DNA of 64,000 nt, taken from an uncultured Bacteroides sp. GTDB taxonomy: Bacteria > Bacteroidota > Bacteroidia > Bacteroidales > Bacteroidaceae. Under the pieces are notes generated by a model, which did not search any database, had not been told where the DNA came from, and was given only the letters and a program-made list of their open reading frames with translations. Location: assembly GCA_900544675.1 (NCBI GenBank), contig UQVZ01000014.1, forward strand, positions 22,975-86,974, read 5' to 3'. Each line of letters starts with the position of its first letter. Positions within the stretch are counted from its first letter, which is position 1. The position numbers and the translations under genes are program-made. Shown piece after piece: positions 1 through 8,520 of this stretch.

Positions 1-2
1 GT

Positions 3-77
3 GACTACAACATGGTAAAAGTATCTGAAGTAGAAGGCTTACTAGCCAAACAAGAAAGCGGTGAAGTTGCAAGATAA
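3..77 (+). CDS. C-terminal end of an unidentified protein (partial)
   Basis: An open frame enters from the left edge and stops with TAA at 75-77. It gives 24 residues ending in ESGEVAR. I do not recognise the family from so short a tail. The gene runs toward lpxH, which is on the other strand, and a hairpin lies between the two stops, so the genes are convergent. The frame is inferred only from its being open to the window edge and ending just before a terminator-like hairpin. Confidence 0.5.
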   Translation, partial: DYNMVKVSEVEGLLAKQESGEVAR

Positions 78-91
78 AAGTAAAAAAATGA

Positions 92-126
92 CCAGGTAGT
101 ATCAAAATTAATCGGATAGTACCTGG
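92..126 (-). terminator. Rho-independent terminator between convergent genes
   Basis: Arms at 92-103 and 115-126 pair over 11 of 12 positions (CCAGGTAgTATC against GATAgTACCTGG) with an 11-nt loop. Read on the minus strand, the stem is followed after a few bases by a run of seven T, as expected for termination of lpxH transcription. On the plus strand there is no good T tract, so use by the partial gene on the left is less certain. Confidence 0.7.
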
Positions 127-162
127 CCACACAAATAATCACAAAACTTTATCAACGGAAAT

Positions 163-939
163 CTACCTCACTTCTGTTTCTCCCTCAATGTATTGTTCCA
201 TAAAAAGATTTTCCCCATCGAACACAACATAAGAAAAATCGGTAATCCAATCACCTAAAATCAACAAACGCGAAGTACGGCTCAACATCAGGTCAAGCAT
301 TATGTGGCGATGACCAAATATAAAATAATTAATATCAGGATGCGTTTTCAAGTAATCCTTCGTAAATAAGACCAACGGTTCTTTGTCTTCTCCCATATAC
401 GGCGGTTCCTTTCCAGCCTCTCGCTTTAAACGACTATGTTTTGCCCATTCCAATCCTAACTCCACACTCCAACGCGGATGCAACATCGAGAATAAACGTT
501 GTAGTGTATGACTATGAAATAAAGTGCGTAATATATGAAACTTACGATCGTCATCACCTAATCCGTCACCGTGTGCCAAAAAGAACTCCTTCCCATAAAT
601 TTCACATGTCAACGGCTCACGATGTAAGATTACCCCACATTCTTTCTCTAGATAATCTCCACACCAAATATCATGATTTCCGATGAAGAAATGCACTTCT
701 ACTCCCCGATCGGTCAATTCAGACAGTTTCCCTAAAAAACGAGTATAACCTTTTGGTACAACCAATTTAAACTCGTACCAAAAATCAAACATATCTCCTA
801 AAAGATAGATAGCTGAAGCCCGTTCTTTGATACTATCAAGGAAATTCACCAAACGAGGCTCTTGAGTACGGCTATGCGCAATGGCTCGCGAGCCTAAATG
901 CGCATCAGACAGAAAATATACATTCTTCATCGCATCCAT
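163..939 (-). CDS. lpxH: UDP-2,3-diacylglucosamine diphosphatase LpxH
   Basis: Calcineurin-like metallophosphoesterase that hydrolyses UDP-2,3-diacylglucosamine to lipid X and UMP at the inner face of the cytoplasmic membrane, in lipid A synthesis. The metal-binding blocks appear in order: SDAHLG near the N-terminus, GDMFDFW, GNHD, HGDG and GHRH near the C-terminus. At 258 residues it has normal family length. Two start codons are possible, ATG at 939 or ATG three codons later at 930; the longer is given. It lies 18 bases after the Fe-S assembly gene upstream and probably shares its transcript, which ends at the hairpin at 92-126. Confidence 0.93.
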   Translation of the reverse strand: MDAMKNVYFLSDAHLGSRAIAHSRTQEPRLVNFLDSIKERASAIYLLGDMFDFWYEFKLVVPKGYTRFLGKLSELTDRGVEVHFFIGNHDIWCGDYLEKECGVILHREPLTCEIYGKEFFLAHGDGLGDDDRKFHILRTLFHSHTLQRLFSMLHPRWSVELGLEWAKHSRLKREAGKEPPYMGEDKEPLVLFTKDYLKTHPDINYFIFGHRHIMLDLMLSRTSRLLILGDWITDFSYVVFDGENLFMEQYIEGETEVR

Positions 940-957
940 CGTCTTATTTTATTTATA

Positions 958-1278
958 TTATAAAAATCCCAACTCCAGTTTTGCTTCTTCGCTCATCATA
1001 TCTTTATCCCATTCGGGCTCGAATACTAAATTGATTTGTGCTGCTTTTATACCCTCTACAGATTCTATCTTCTGACGAATATCTTCCATAATAAACTCGG
1101 CAGCCGGACAATTGGGAGCTGTCAAGGTCATATCAATAACCACTTCACCGTTATCCTGTAAATCAATCTTATAAATTAGTCCCAAGTCGTAGACATTTAC
1201 TGGGATTTCCGGGTCGTAAACTGTTTTCAGCATATCGACAATCCGTTCTTCTATCTTCAGTTTTTCATTGTTATCCAT
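958..1278 (-). CDS. SufT/MIP18-family (DUF59) Fe-S cluster assembly factor
   Basis: Small 106-residue protein of the DUF59/MIP18 family, whose members help deliver or assemble iron-sulfur clusters in the cytoplasm. The diagnostic VYDPEIPVNVYDLGLIY segment is followed by LTAPNCPAAEF with the conserved cysteine. The frame can be extended to a TTG at 1308. I chose ATG at 1278 because the TTG would sit inside a promoter -7 element (1306-1313), and family members start near this MDNNEK sequence. It stands alone with its own promoter and is followed closely by lpxH. The family assignment is firm, but the specific client proteins are unknown. Confidence 0.88.
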   Translation of the reverse strand: MDNNEKLKIEERIVDMLKTVYDPEIPVNVYDLGLIYKIDLQDNGEVVIDMTLTAPNCPAAEFIMEDIRQKIESVEGIKAAQINLVFEPEWDKDMMSEEAKLELGFL

Positions 1279-1305
1279 TTCTTTTTCCAGCTTTTCTGTT
1301 TGGGA

Positions 1306-1313
1306 CAAAGATA
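1306..1313 (-). promoter_or_regulatory. Bacteroides-type -7 promoter element for the DUF59 gene
   Basis: On the minus strand TATCTTTG matches the Bacteroidetes -7 consensus TAnnTTTG exactly. It lies 28 bases before the ATG at 1278, leaving a short leader of about 20 nt. No clear -33 TTTG was found at the usual spacing. This element decides against the alternative TTG start at 1308. Confidence 0.6.
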
Positions 1314-1378
1314 GTAAAAAATCAAGTGTCCCCCTATCAAGCGATTAAAAAATATCACTTTCAACCTACTAGATACAA

Positions 1379-2068
1379 TCAAAGCCGTCCTTCATCTGAA
1401 TAACTGTAATAGGCTCCATCGGTCACAATCAAATGGTCAAGCAAACGGATATTCATCGTAGCAGATGCTTGTTTTACAGCTTGCGTCAAACGGTCGTCAT
1501 CAAGGCTGGGTGATATGTTTCCGGAAGGATGATTATGGCAGAGAACCAGCGACACGGCTCGCTTCAGTAAAGCTTCACGCAAAATGCAACGTACATCTAC
1601 CTGGGTAGAAGCCAACCCACCTTGGCTGATACGAATACGGTCAATCACCTTCGATGATTGATTGAGCAACAAAATCCAACACTCTTCTACCGGCAAATCG
1701 CACATCAACGGATAAAATATCTCATAAATATTACGAGAAGTACGAATCTGCTTACGTTCTTTAGGCACTTCTTCCATACGCCGTTTCCCTAACTCCGATG
1801 CTGCAAGAAGTGTCACGGCTTTGGCAGAGCCTATCCCTTTGAAACGACACAAATCTTCTATATTCGCTTTCCCCAGTTCTTGCAAACTATTATGATAAAG
1901 GTCAAGCACCTTACGCATTAATTCCACTGCCGTATCTTCATGGTTGCCCGACCCTATCAGAATAGCCAACAACTCTGCATTAGTCAAAGCCGACGGCCCC
2001 TGCTGCATCATTTTTTCACGTGGACGATCTTCTTTTGCCCATTGATTGATATTTAACTTACTGTCCAT
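1379..2068 (-). CDS. radC: RadC-family JAB-domain protein
   Basis: 229-residue RadC protein with an N-terminal helix-hairpin-helix region (DLCRFKGIGSAKAVTLLAA, about residues 65-90) and a C-terminal JAB/MPN-like metal-binding domain carrying the HNHPSG signature. RadC was named for DNA repair, but its biochemical role is still unsettled; metalloprotease-like or nuclease-like activity has been proposed. The start ATG overlaps the stop of the glycosyltransferase gene by one base (TAATG), so the two are translationally coupled. It is the last gene of the DedA-GT-radC group. Confidence 0.92.
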   Translation of the reverse strand: MDSKLNINQWAKEDRPREKMMQQGPSALTNAELLAILIGSGNHEDTAVELMRKVLDLYHNSLQELGKANIEDLCRFKGIGSAKAVTLLAASELGKRRMEEVPKERKQIRTSRNIYEIFYPLMCDLPVEECWILLLNQSSKVIDRIRISQGGLASTQVDVRCILREALLKRAVSLVLCHNHPSGNISPSLDDDRLTQAVKQASATMNIRLLDHLIVTDGAYYSYSDEGRL

Positions 2069-3057
2069 TATTGATAGAAATTCTTTTCAAAAGCTGCGAA
2101 CTCTCCTTGTCGGCAAACACAGCGTTTCCACCAAGCCGAAAGGAAACCTAAGCCATATCCTATTAATTGAATAAACGCAGCTATGACAGAAAGTATACCA
2201 ATCCACACACTTTTATTGCGTATGGAAGCATCTAAAAAAATAATCAAGACAAAAATCAATAAAAACAACAAGCTCCACGTCCAAAAAAATGAAACAATGC
2301 AAATAGCAATAACGCCCAATGTAAAGAGCGCTGGAAGCAAATGGACTAACTTCAAAGATTCGGGATATTTCTTATAAAGATTAATACGCGCTATCCCTGA
2401 ATTATACACTTGTTTGAAAAATTTCCGCCAGTCCGTCCGGCGTTTATGCCACACCCAAGCTTCAGGAAACAGACGGCAACGATACCCTGCTTTAAAAATG
2501 CGGATACTAAAATCTATATCCTCGCCAAAGCGCATCTTCGAAAATCCATTCAATGCCTGATATACCTCTTTCCGAATACCCATATTGAAACTACGAGGAT
2601 AAAATTTATCCATCTTCTTTTTCCCGCCACGGATACCACCCGTAGTAAAGAAAGAAGTCATTGCATAATTAATAGCTTTTTGGACTGCTGTAAATGAATC
2701 GTGAGCACGGTCAGGTCCTCCAAAAGCATCAGCCGGCTCCTGTCGCAATTCGGCTTCTACTGCATCCAAATAACCTGGAGGAAGCACGCAATCGGAGTCC
2801 AGTACAATCAGATATTCACCATGACTACGTTCTGCTCCAAAATTACGGGTCTGTCCTGGTCCTGAATTAGACTTCTTAAAATAATGCAAATTCAATAATT
2901 CCGCATACTTATCCACAACCGACTCTGAAGATATCGAAGAACCGTCTTCTACAACAAGTACTTCAAAATCCTTGAAATGCTGTTTGGTTAAACTATCCAA
3001 TAATTCACCTACTTCATCAGGACGATTATATACAGGGATTATCAACGAATATCTCAT
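2068..3057 (-). CDS. Family 2 glycosyltransferase, membrane-associated
   Basis: GT-A fold glycosyltransferase (GT2). The N-terminal nucleotide-sugar domain begins with LIIPVYNRPDEV and carries VVEDGSS and LDSDC, a DxD-like metal site. FGEDIDFSIR is the acceptor-side ED motif. Two hydrophobic segments at about residues 240-300 anchor it in the membrane. The ATG at 3057 overlaps the DedA stop as TGATG; a GTG one codon earlier is possible. Donor and acceptor cannot be read from the sequence. Its position between a DedA membrane protein and radC suggests an envelope role but does not specify one. Confidence 0.88.
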   Translation of the reverse strand: MRYSLIIPVYNRPDEVGELLDSLTKQHFKDFEVLVVEDGSSISSESVVDKYAELLNLHYFKKSNSGPGQTRNFGAERSHGEYLIVLDSDCVLPPGYLDAVEAELRQEPADAFGGPDRAHDSFTAVQKAINYAMTSFFTTGGIRGGKKKMDKFYPRSFNMGIRKEVYQALNGFSKMRFGEDIDFSIRIFKAGYRCRLFPEAWVWHKRRTDWRKFFKQVYNSGIARINLYKKYPESLKLVHLLPALFTLGVIAICIVSFFWTWSLLFLLIFVLIIFLDASIRNKSVWIGILSVIAAFIQLIGYGLGFLSAWWKRCVCRQGEFAAFEKNFYQ

Positions 3058-3692
3058 CACTTTTTCAATTTAGCACGTACCACTTCAAAAACAGCTGGCA
3101 ATAAAGAAATAAAAATAATGGCCACTAATAATAACTTCAGATTTTCCTGTACAAACGGTAAATCTCCGAAGAAATATCCGGCATAAGAGAAAAGCGCAAC
3201 CCACAAAGCAGCACCTATCACGTTGTAACACGTAAAATAATAATAGTGCATCTTACCCATCCCGGCTACAAAAGGAGCAAAAGTTCGCACAATAGGAACA
3301 AAACGGGCAATAATAATCGTTTTACCACCGTACTTATTAAAGAAACGATGGGTCTTATCAAGATAACTTTGTTTGAATATCTTCGAATTGGGATTACGGA
3401 AAAGTTTCTGACCTAAAAAATGTCCAATCATATAATTACAAGAATCCCCCAACACAGCAGCCACAAAGACAACCAATACCAAAGTATGAATCTCCAACGA
3501 CATACCAGGCAGTGCGGTTATGGCACCTGCGACAAAGAGCAAAGAATCTCCCGGCAAAAAAGGAGTTACCACCAAACCTGTTTCACAAAAAATAATCAGA
3601 AACAAAATAGCATACGTCCAGGTATGATAATCCTGCACTATCTCAATCATATACCGGTCTATATGCAATATAAAATCAAAAATGAAATCCAT
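3057..3692 (-). CDS. DedA-family membrane protein
   Basis: 211-residue polytopic inner-membrane protein of the DedA/SNARE-associated family. Characteristic segments are ETGLVVTPFLPGDSLLF near residues 37-55 and RFVPIVRTFAPFVAGMGKM near 125-145, followed by a hydrophobic C-terminus. DedA proteins support membrane homeostasis, and some act as undecaprenyl-phosphate or phosphatidylethanolamine flippases. It is first in a tightly coupled group with the GT2 gene and radC. No exact TAnnTTTG was seen upstream; TATTTTCG on the minus strand near 3720 is the nearest match. Confidence 0.92.
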   Translation of the reverse strand: MDFIFDFILHIDRYMIEIVQDYHTWTYAILFLIIFCETGLVVTPFLPGDSLLFVAGAITALPGMSLEIHTLVLVVFVAAVLGDSCNYMIGHFLGQKLFRNPNSKIFKQSYLDKTHRFFNKYGGKTIIIARFVPIVRTFAPFVAGMGKMHYYYFTCYNVIGAALWVALFSYAGYFFGDLPFVQENLKLLLVAIIFISLLPAVFEVVRAKLKK

Positions 3693-3739
3693 TGTAAGAA
3701 ATCGTTAATTTATATTCGAAAATAGCCAAGCTCTTTGAT

Positions 3740-3801
3740 AAAAAAACAAGAGAGCACTGAACAAGACCAAACATCTGCATGACCTTTCTTCAGTGCCCTC
3801 T
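3740..3801 (-). terminator. Strong rho-independent terminator of the exb-tonB-TPR operon
   Basis: Arms at 3789-3801 and 3749-3761 form a 13-bp stem with one G-U pair (AGAGGGCACTGAA with TTCAGTGCTCTCT on the minus strand) around a 27-nt loop. A run of seven T follows immediately on the minus strand. The position is right for ending transcription of the long minus-strand operon whose last gene stops at 3862. Confidence 0.8.
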
Positions 3802-3861
3802 GGACAATATCCACCTCAATGCTAATTGATTACATTGTCGCTTAATAAACGAAACAACTAA

Positions 3862-5346
3862 TTATTGAAGTCCTTCCATCGCTTGCTTAGCCGTAGCATT
3901 CTCTGGATCGATAGCAAGAATCTTTTCCCAATAAACTTTTGATTGTTCGTAATCTTCTTTCACAAAGTAATAATAGCCCAAATAGCTTTCACATTCAATC
4001 AACACATTCTTCGAAGCATTCGGATTCTGTTCAAGAATAGCCAAAGCTTTTTCATAATAAGGCTTCGCCAAACCTTGTGTTGTTTCAGGGTCAAGCATCG
4101 CATTTGTACGAGCACGCCAGAAGTTACCCAAGTAATTATCAGGTACACGCTCTGCAACTTGTGCAAAAATTGTATCAGCTTCTACTAAATAAGCCTTCAT
4201 CTGAATCGAATCAACGGCTGCAACAATCGGGGCACTTTGAGTAGAATCAACTACAGCAGGTGTAGCAACCGCTCCTGCAGCCATATAATACAAACGACCG
4301 AACATGAACAAATCAGTAACTTCTGCTTTATCTTTCATGCCATCCATATATATTTGGTAAAGACGAATAGCTTCAGGATAATTCTGAGCCTTCTGCAAAG
4401 CTTCCGACGCTTCCTTAGCAATTTCAGGATGAGCGTTTTTCTCGTCCTTCTTCATGGCATTGTCAAATTCGACCATTGCCTTGTCAATTTCATTGTTGGC
4501 TGCATACAGACGGGCACGATACAAATAGTCCATATATACATAGTCCGGATTGTTCGGGTCGGCAAAGAAGATATCCGAAGCCTGAATGCCTTCTGCATAC
4601 GCTTTTGTTTCGTACAAGTCGTACATCTTCAAACGTTTCAGCAAGTGATTGTCGGCTTCCATTGCCAAACCTTTGTTGACCATCTCCAAAGACTGTGCAT
4701 AATCTTTGTTCAAGTAAAGCAACATTGAATAACGGGAATAATCCTGTACATCCGGATTACCTTTCTGCATGTATTCGTCAAATACTTGTTTTGCCTTGCT
4801 ATAACTACCCATCTGGTAGTAAGCATTTGCCAATTCACGGTCTACGCGAATTTCATTCGGGTGTTTCTCTTTCAGCTTCAGCAACATATTGACTGACAAC
4901 TGCGGATTCACACCGATGTATGCGTTTGCATATTTATAATATGCGTCATAACAATCTTCATCAAACAAGATTGCCTGTTCATAGTAACCGCAAGCAGTAC
5001 CTACATCTTTCACAGACAAAGCGATATCGCCTTGCAGTACATAACTTGCTCCGTTTTTCGAGTCTGCCTTACGGGCATCCTCAGCATATTCTTTCGCTGC
5101 ATCTATCTTGCCATTATCCAAATAAGCCTTACCAATGGCAACCAACAGAGCAACATTCTTTTTGTTTTTACCTTTCAGAAGTTCATCGAAACCATCTTCA
5201 GCAGCATCTGGATTATCTTTAATCATTGCAGCAATTTTCTCAATCTGCTTGGTCATATCCGGAGTAAGAGCCTCCTGTGCATACAACGAAGTAGAAAGCA
5301 AAAAGCTAAAACACAATGCACTTAAAACTTTTGTTTTCATAATCAT
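3862..5346 (-). CDS. Exported tetratricopeptide-repeat protein
   Basis: 494-residue protein with a signal peptide (MKTKVLSALCFSFLLSTSLYA, cleavage near AQ) followed by many TPR-like helical pairs through most of its length. Repeats such as YLDNGKIDAAKEYAEDA and YYFVKEDYEQSKVYWEKIL are visible. It should be periplasmic and act as a protein-interaction scaffold. It is the last gene of the ExbB/ExbD/TonB operon, 14 bases after the PstS-like gene. Such TPR proteins commonly follow TonB-system genes in Bacteroidales, but their role is not established. The start may be ATG 5346 or the second ATG at 5340; the latter gives the cleaner signal peptide. Confidence 0.88.
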   Translation of the reverse strand: MIMKTKVLSALCFSFLLSTSLYAQEALTPDMTKQIEKIAAMIKDNPDAAEDGFDELLKGKNKKNVALLVAIGKAYLDNGKIDAAKEYAEDARKADSKNGASYVLQGDIALSVKDVGTACGYYEQAILFDEDCYDAYYKYANAYIGVNPQLSVNMLLKLKEKHPNEIRVDRELANAYYQMGSYSKAKQVFDEYMQKGNPDVQDYSRYSMLLYLNKDYAQSLEMVNKGLAMEADNHLLKRLKMYDLYETKAYAEGIQASDIFFADPNNPDYVYMDYLYRARLYAANNEIDKAMVEFDNAMKKDEKNAHPEIAKEASEALQKAQNYPEAIRLYQIYMDGMKDKAEVTDLFMFGRLYYMAAGAVATPAVVDSTQSAPIVAAVDSIQMKAYLVEADTIFAQVAERVPDNYLGNFWRARTNAMLDPETTQGLAKPYYEKALAILEQNPNASKNVLIECESYLGYYYFVKEDYEQSKVYWEKILAIDPENATAKQAMEGLQ

Positions 5347-5360
5347 ATATTAATTTCTTA

Positions 5361-6302
5361 TTAAAACTCATCTTTCACATTCACTAAACGGACTGGCTGC
5401 GTAGCCGGTACGATACCCGATTTCAGAATAATTCGTTGTCCTCTGTCATGTGTTAGGAAAGTCATCAAACCGGTGGGCAAAGCACTACGCGGGTCGTTTA
5501 TTAAAATAAAGACATCGTGAACCAATGGATATTCTCTCAAAGCAAGATAAGCCTGATACGGCTTATAACTGTTACCTACCGTCGCATGTCCTGAATTGCT
5601 GACAGCCATCACCCTCACCGTCTCGTTGAAAGAAAGACGGGTAGAATCGGCTGCATTACCTACCCAGTTAGCTCCGATTACTCCCAACGCATTAGGAGTC
5701 TTAGATACATATTCGATAACCTCCTCATTCGATTTCAATGCTGTAAGAGTAGATGCCAACGGCTCTCCCTGGCAGATGGAATCGATGGCATAATGTATAG
5801 TCCCCGAATTGGGATTATCAAACACCACATTCAAATCCCCCAAGCGGGAATCTGGATACAATTCTTTCCACGACTTTACCTTTCCTGTCAAGACCTTACG
5901 GAACTGCCCTACTGTTATCAACGAATCAGGGTTTTCCAAATTCGTTATCAAAGCAATACCACTGACTGCCATCCGGATAGACTCGGGGAAAAATTTGCGT
6001 GCATGAAAAGAAGCAAGTTCTTTATCACTCAGGCGACGGTTTGCAACGACCAACCGCACACTGTCTTGCAAAAGCAAGTTGATGGCTTCCACTTCACTAC
6101 AATAAATAGGAGTGACACTCGCTTCGGGAGTCAAAGCCAGATAGACCTGTAGCTCTTCTTCCATAATCGGCCGCAGAGACTCGTCTACCGCAATCTTTAT
6201 CGAACCTGAATACAATGTCTGGCCATCACCTGTCTGCTTTTGATGATTGCAGGACACCAACACCAAGAGTAGACAAATACAACTCAAAAAACTTCTTTTC
6301 AT
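5361..6302 (-). CDS. PstS-like substrate-binding lipoprotein
   Basis: 313-residue type II periplasmic-binding-protein-fold protein of the PstS/phosphate-binding-like family, with a lipoprotein signal (lipobox LVSC, Cys near residue 18). Family features include VFDNPNSGTIHYAIDSI in the centre and an ANRRLS segment. No PstC/A/B permease genes are nearby. It sits between tonB and a TPR gene, so it is probably an accessory of the TonB energising system rather than part of an ABC importer. The ligand is unknown. The 17-bp gap to tonB supports co-transcription. Confidence 0.82.
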   Translation of the reverse strand: MKRSFLSCICLLLVLVSCNHQKQTGDGQTLYSGSIKIAVDESLRPIMEEELQVYLALTPEASVTPIYCSEVEAINLLLQDSVRLVVANRRLSDKELASFHARKFFPESIRMAVSGIALITNLENPDSLITVGQFRKVLTGKVKSWKELYPDSRLGDLNVVFDNPNSGTIHYAIDSICQGEPLASTLTALKSNEEVIEYVSKTPNALGVIGANWVGNAADSTRLSFNETVRVMAVSNSGHATVGNSYKPYQAYLALREYPLVHDVFILINDPRSALPTGLMTFLTHDRGQRIILKSGIVPATQPVRLVNVKDEF

Positions 6303-6319
6303 ACACGCCTCCTTACATA

Positions 6320-7135
6320 TTACTGCAATCTAAATACAATCGGACAAGTGTAATATACCGGAACGTTACGTCCGTTCTGCTTACCCGGAATCCATTTCGG
6401 CAAAGATTGTACTACGCGCACAGCTTCCTTGTCGCAATAGGGGTCCAAAGAACGCAATACCTGAACATCTTCCACATTACCTTCGGCGGTAACGACGAAA
6501 CGCAGAATTACACGACCTTGAATACCGTTTTCCTGAGCAATTGCCGGATAACGCAAATTCTTAGAAATGTACTTCATCAATTCTGCCGGTCCACCGGGGA
6601 ACTGAGGCATCTGTTCTACCATCGTATAAGGTTCTTCCTTTTCTTCGGGAGCCTGGGTAATCACTTCCTGCAAGTCAGCGATATCGGCACCTTCCAATTC
6701 GTTGTTACCTTTTACGTCGGCGATAGAAATCTGTACCTTAGAGTCTGTCAACTCGTCCTGGCTCTTCAATTCATCTTCGTCAGCCACTTCCTCATCTTTC
6801 TTGATGACAGGAGCAGTAAACTTGATGGTACTCTTCAGCTGAGGAGGAGGAGCAATCTGTTCTACCGGCTTAACCAGTTCTTCCTGTTTTACTTCCGGTT
6901 CTTCCAATTGTGACAATTGGGTTACTTCCACCATTTCTTCTTCTTTCTCAGGCAATGCCATCTGAATCAGACGGGGAAGATAGAAACCTACGAGGGCGAC
7001 TACCGTAACGATAATCAAGGCTGCGGTCTGACGTCTGCCCAAATCACGACGCAATTTATATGCACCGTATGCTTTGTTCTTATCTTTGAAAATGAGGTCA
7101 CACCATTCCAAAGAAATCAAATCTATTTTTGCCAT
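6320..7135 (-). CDS. tonB: TonB energy transducer
   Basis: 271-residue TonB-family protein. The cytoplasmic N-terminus contains DKNKAYGAYKLRR, typical of Bacteroidetes TonB, followed by one membrane segment at about residues 38-60. An acidic and proline-containing periplasmic linker and a C-terminal TonB domain (about 180-271) follow, starting at MPQFPGG and containing GRVILRFVV and ending CPIVFRLQ. It passes proton-motive energy from ExbB/ExbD to outer-membrane transporters. It is co-transcribed with the two exbD genes upstream, with a 30-bp gap. Confidence 0.95.
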   Translation of the reverse strand: MAKIDLISLEWCDLIFKDKNKAYGAYKLRRDLGRRQTAALIIVTVVALVGFYLPRLIQMALPEKEEEMVEVTQLSQLEEPEVKQEELVKPVEQIAPPPQLKSTIKFTAPVIKKDEEVADEDELKSQDELTDSKVQISIADVKGNNELEGADIADLQEVITQAPEEKEEPYTMVEQMPQFPGGPAELMKYISKNLRYPAIAQENGIQGRVILRFVVTAEGNVEDVQVLRSLDPYCDKEAVRVVQSLPKWIPGKQNGRNVPVYYTCPIVFRLQ

Positions 7136-7165
7136 ATATTTTTCTTTTTTAAGGTGTTACACATT

Positions 7166-7816
7166 TCAACTTGCCGCATTAGTCAGCTGGCCTTTCGAGT
7201 TATAATTGTCAATCAGGAACTGGTCGCCGTCTGTAATGTCTACAATCACATATTTACCGATACTGCAAATCTGCATCTCGTCCAAAGCGTCAATCAGGTT
7301 CTTGTAAGTAGCTTTATCAGTTGCCTTGATAATCACGGTCGGTGTATTCTTGGCACCTTTTACTTCAGAAACCTGTTTCTTATATTCATCTTCCGTAATT
7401 TCCAGATTAGCCTTCTTCTGTTTCAACTCTTCCACCTTCTTTACTGCATCGTAGTTCTTGCGGAGCAATACTTTACGGATGCCATCAGCTGTATAGTCTG
7501 TTTCTTTCAAAGAAGTATAATCGTCATAATTCGGTTCGCCTTCATAATAATAGAGCTTATTATCTGCATCCAACAACATGGTAAGAGCTTGCGAAGCCTT
7601 TACTTTGTTCTGTTGGTCTTCAGTAATATTCTCATCATTAGTCGGCATACTGATTTCCATCGTTTGAGGTTTGCTCAACGAGGTACACAGCATAAAGAAA
7701 GTAATCAGAAGCATGTTCATATCCACCATCGGTGTAAAGTCGACACGGACGGTCATCTTTTTCTGCTTCGAGCCTTTTCCTTTTCTGCCCCCTCCATTAT
7801 CTTGTATTTCAGCCAT
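7166..7816 (-). CDS. exbD: ExbD/TolR biopolymer transport protein, second copy
   Basis: 216-residue ExbD/TolR family protein with one N-terminal membrane helix. The helix is preceded by a basic stretch and contains VDFTPMVDMNMLLITFFML, where the aspartate is the conserved proton-path residue. The periplasmic part is longer than in E. coli ExbD and contains a charged region (about residues 110-150) rich in Lys and Glu. It works with ExbB and TonB. It is the second of two adjacent, dissimilar exbD genes, 19 bp after the first. Confidence 0.93.
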   Translation of the reverse strand: MAEIQDNGGGRKGKGSKQKKMTVRVDFTPMVDMNMLLITFFMLCTSLSKPQTMEISMPTNDENITEDQQNKVKASQALTMLLDADNKLYYYEGEPNYDDYTSLKETDYTADGIRKVLLRKNYDAVKKVEELKQKKANLEITEDEYKKQVSEVKGAKNTPTVIIKATDKATYKNLIDALDEMQICSIGKYVIVDITDGDQFLIDNYNSKGQLTNAAS

Positions 7817-7835
7817 ATTCTAAATTCTCCTTATT

Positions 7836-8441
7836 TTATTCGTCAGACACTTGTTTCAATGAAGTAATCAGATTGTATCTGTTTTCCTTCAAATCCTGAA
7901 GCGAACTCATTACGTTCTTAATGACAGAATAAGGAGTGCTCTGGTCGGCTTTGATAGCGATACGCAGGTCACGGTTGGTAGCACGTGCATTTCGTATCCA
8001 TGCCTTGAACTGATTGTCCACACTGTCACAAGGAATACCGTAATTCTTCAATATCTTGTCCTGCTCTTCACCGGGAAGTGCAAGGAAAGACTTCATATTC
8101 TTCATCGGAACGCCGAATGTCTGGAATACAGAGAATTTCTTCACTTCTTCGGGAGTGAATGTCAAACCGTATTCCTTTCCTACCGCTTCCAATGTAGCAG
8201 CCATATCCTGTTGTTTATCAAGACTCATGAAAATCTTGCCGCTCGGCTCAACAAGAATCTGCAGGATGTTCGTTTCCGGAATCTTGATTTCGGAAACCGA
8301 ACCCGGAGTAACGACCTGCACCGGTTCTTTCTTGATGAAGTTACCTGTCAACATAAAGAAAGTAAGCAGCAACACGGTCACGTCACTCATGGCAGTCATG
8401 TCGATAAACATGGCTTTCTTTTTAATTTGAACTCTACCCAT
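7836..8441 (-). CDS. exbD: ExbD/TolR biopolymer transport protein, first copy
   Basis: 201-residue ExbD/TolR family protein. Its membrane helix carries MFIDMTAMSDVTVLLLTFFM, with the conserved Asp in the helix. The periplasmic domain ends near NRYNLITSLKQVSDE. It differs clearly from the downstream ExbD, so the energising complex may contain two ExbD types, a pattern common in Bacteroidetes. It follows exbB by about 80 bp and precedes the second exbD by 19 bp. Confidence 0.93.
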   Translation of the reverse strand: MGRVQIKKKAMFIDMTAMSDVTVLLLTFFMLTGNFIKKEPVQVVTPGSVSEIKIPETNILQILVEPSGKIFMSLDKQQDMAATLEAVGKEYGLTFTPEEVKKFSVFQTFGVPMKNMKSFLALPGEEQDKILKNYGIPCDSVDNQFKAWIRNARATNRDLRIAIKADQSTPYSVIKNVMSSLQDLKENRYNLITSLKQVSDE

Positions 8442-8520
8442 AATTAACTATTTATTAAATTAAATTAGTTGTAACGTTTTCCGTCTTTATACAAAGGGAT
8501 TTCAGAAACACCCCTTCATA

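Noticed and set aside
1279..1308. N-terminal extension of the DUF59 protein from a TTG codon
   Set aside because: The TTG lies inside an exact -7 promoter element, and the ATG at 1278 gives the normal family N-terminus.
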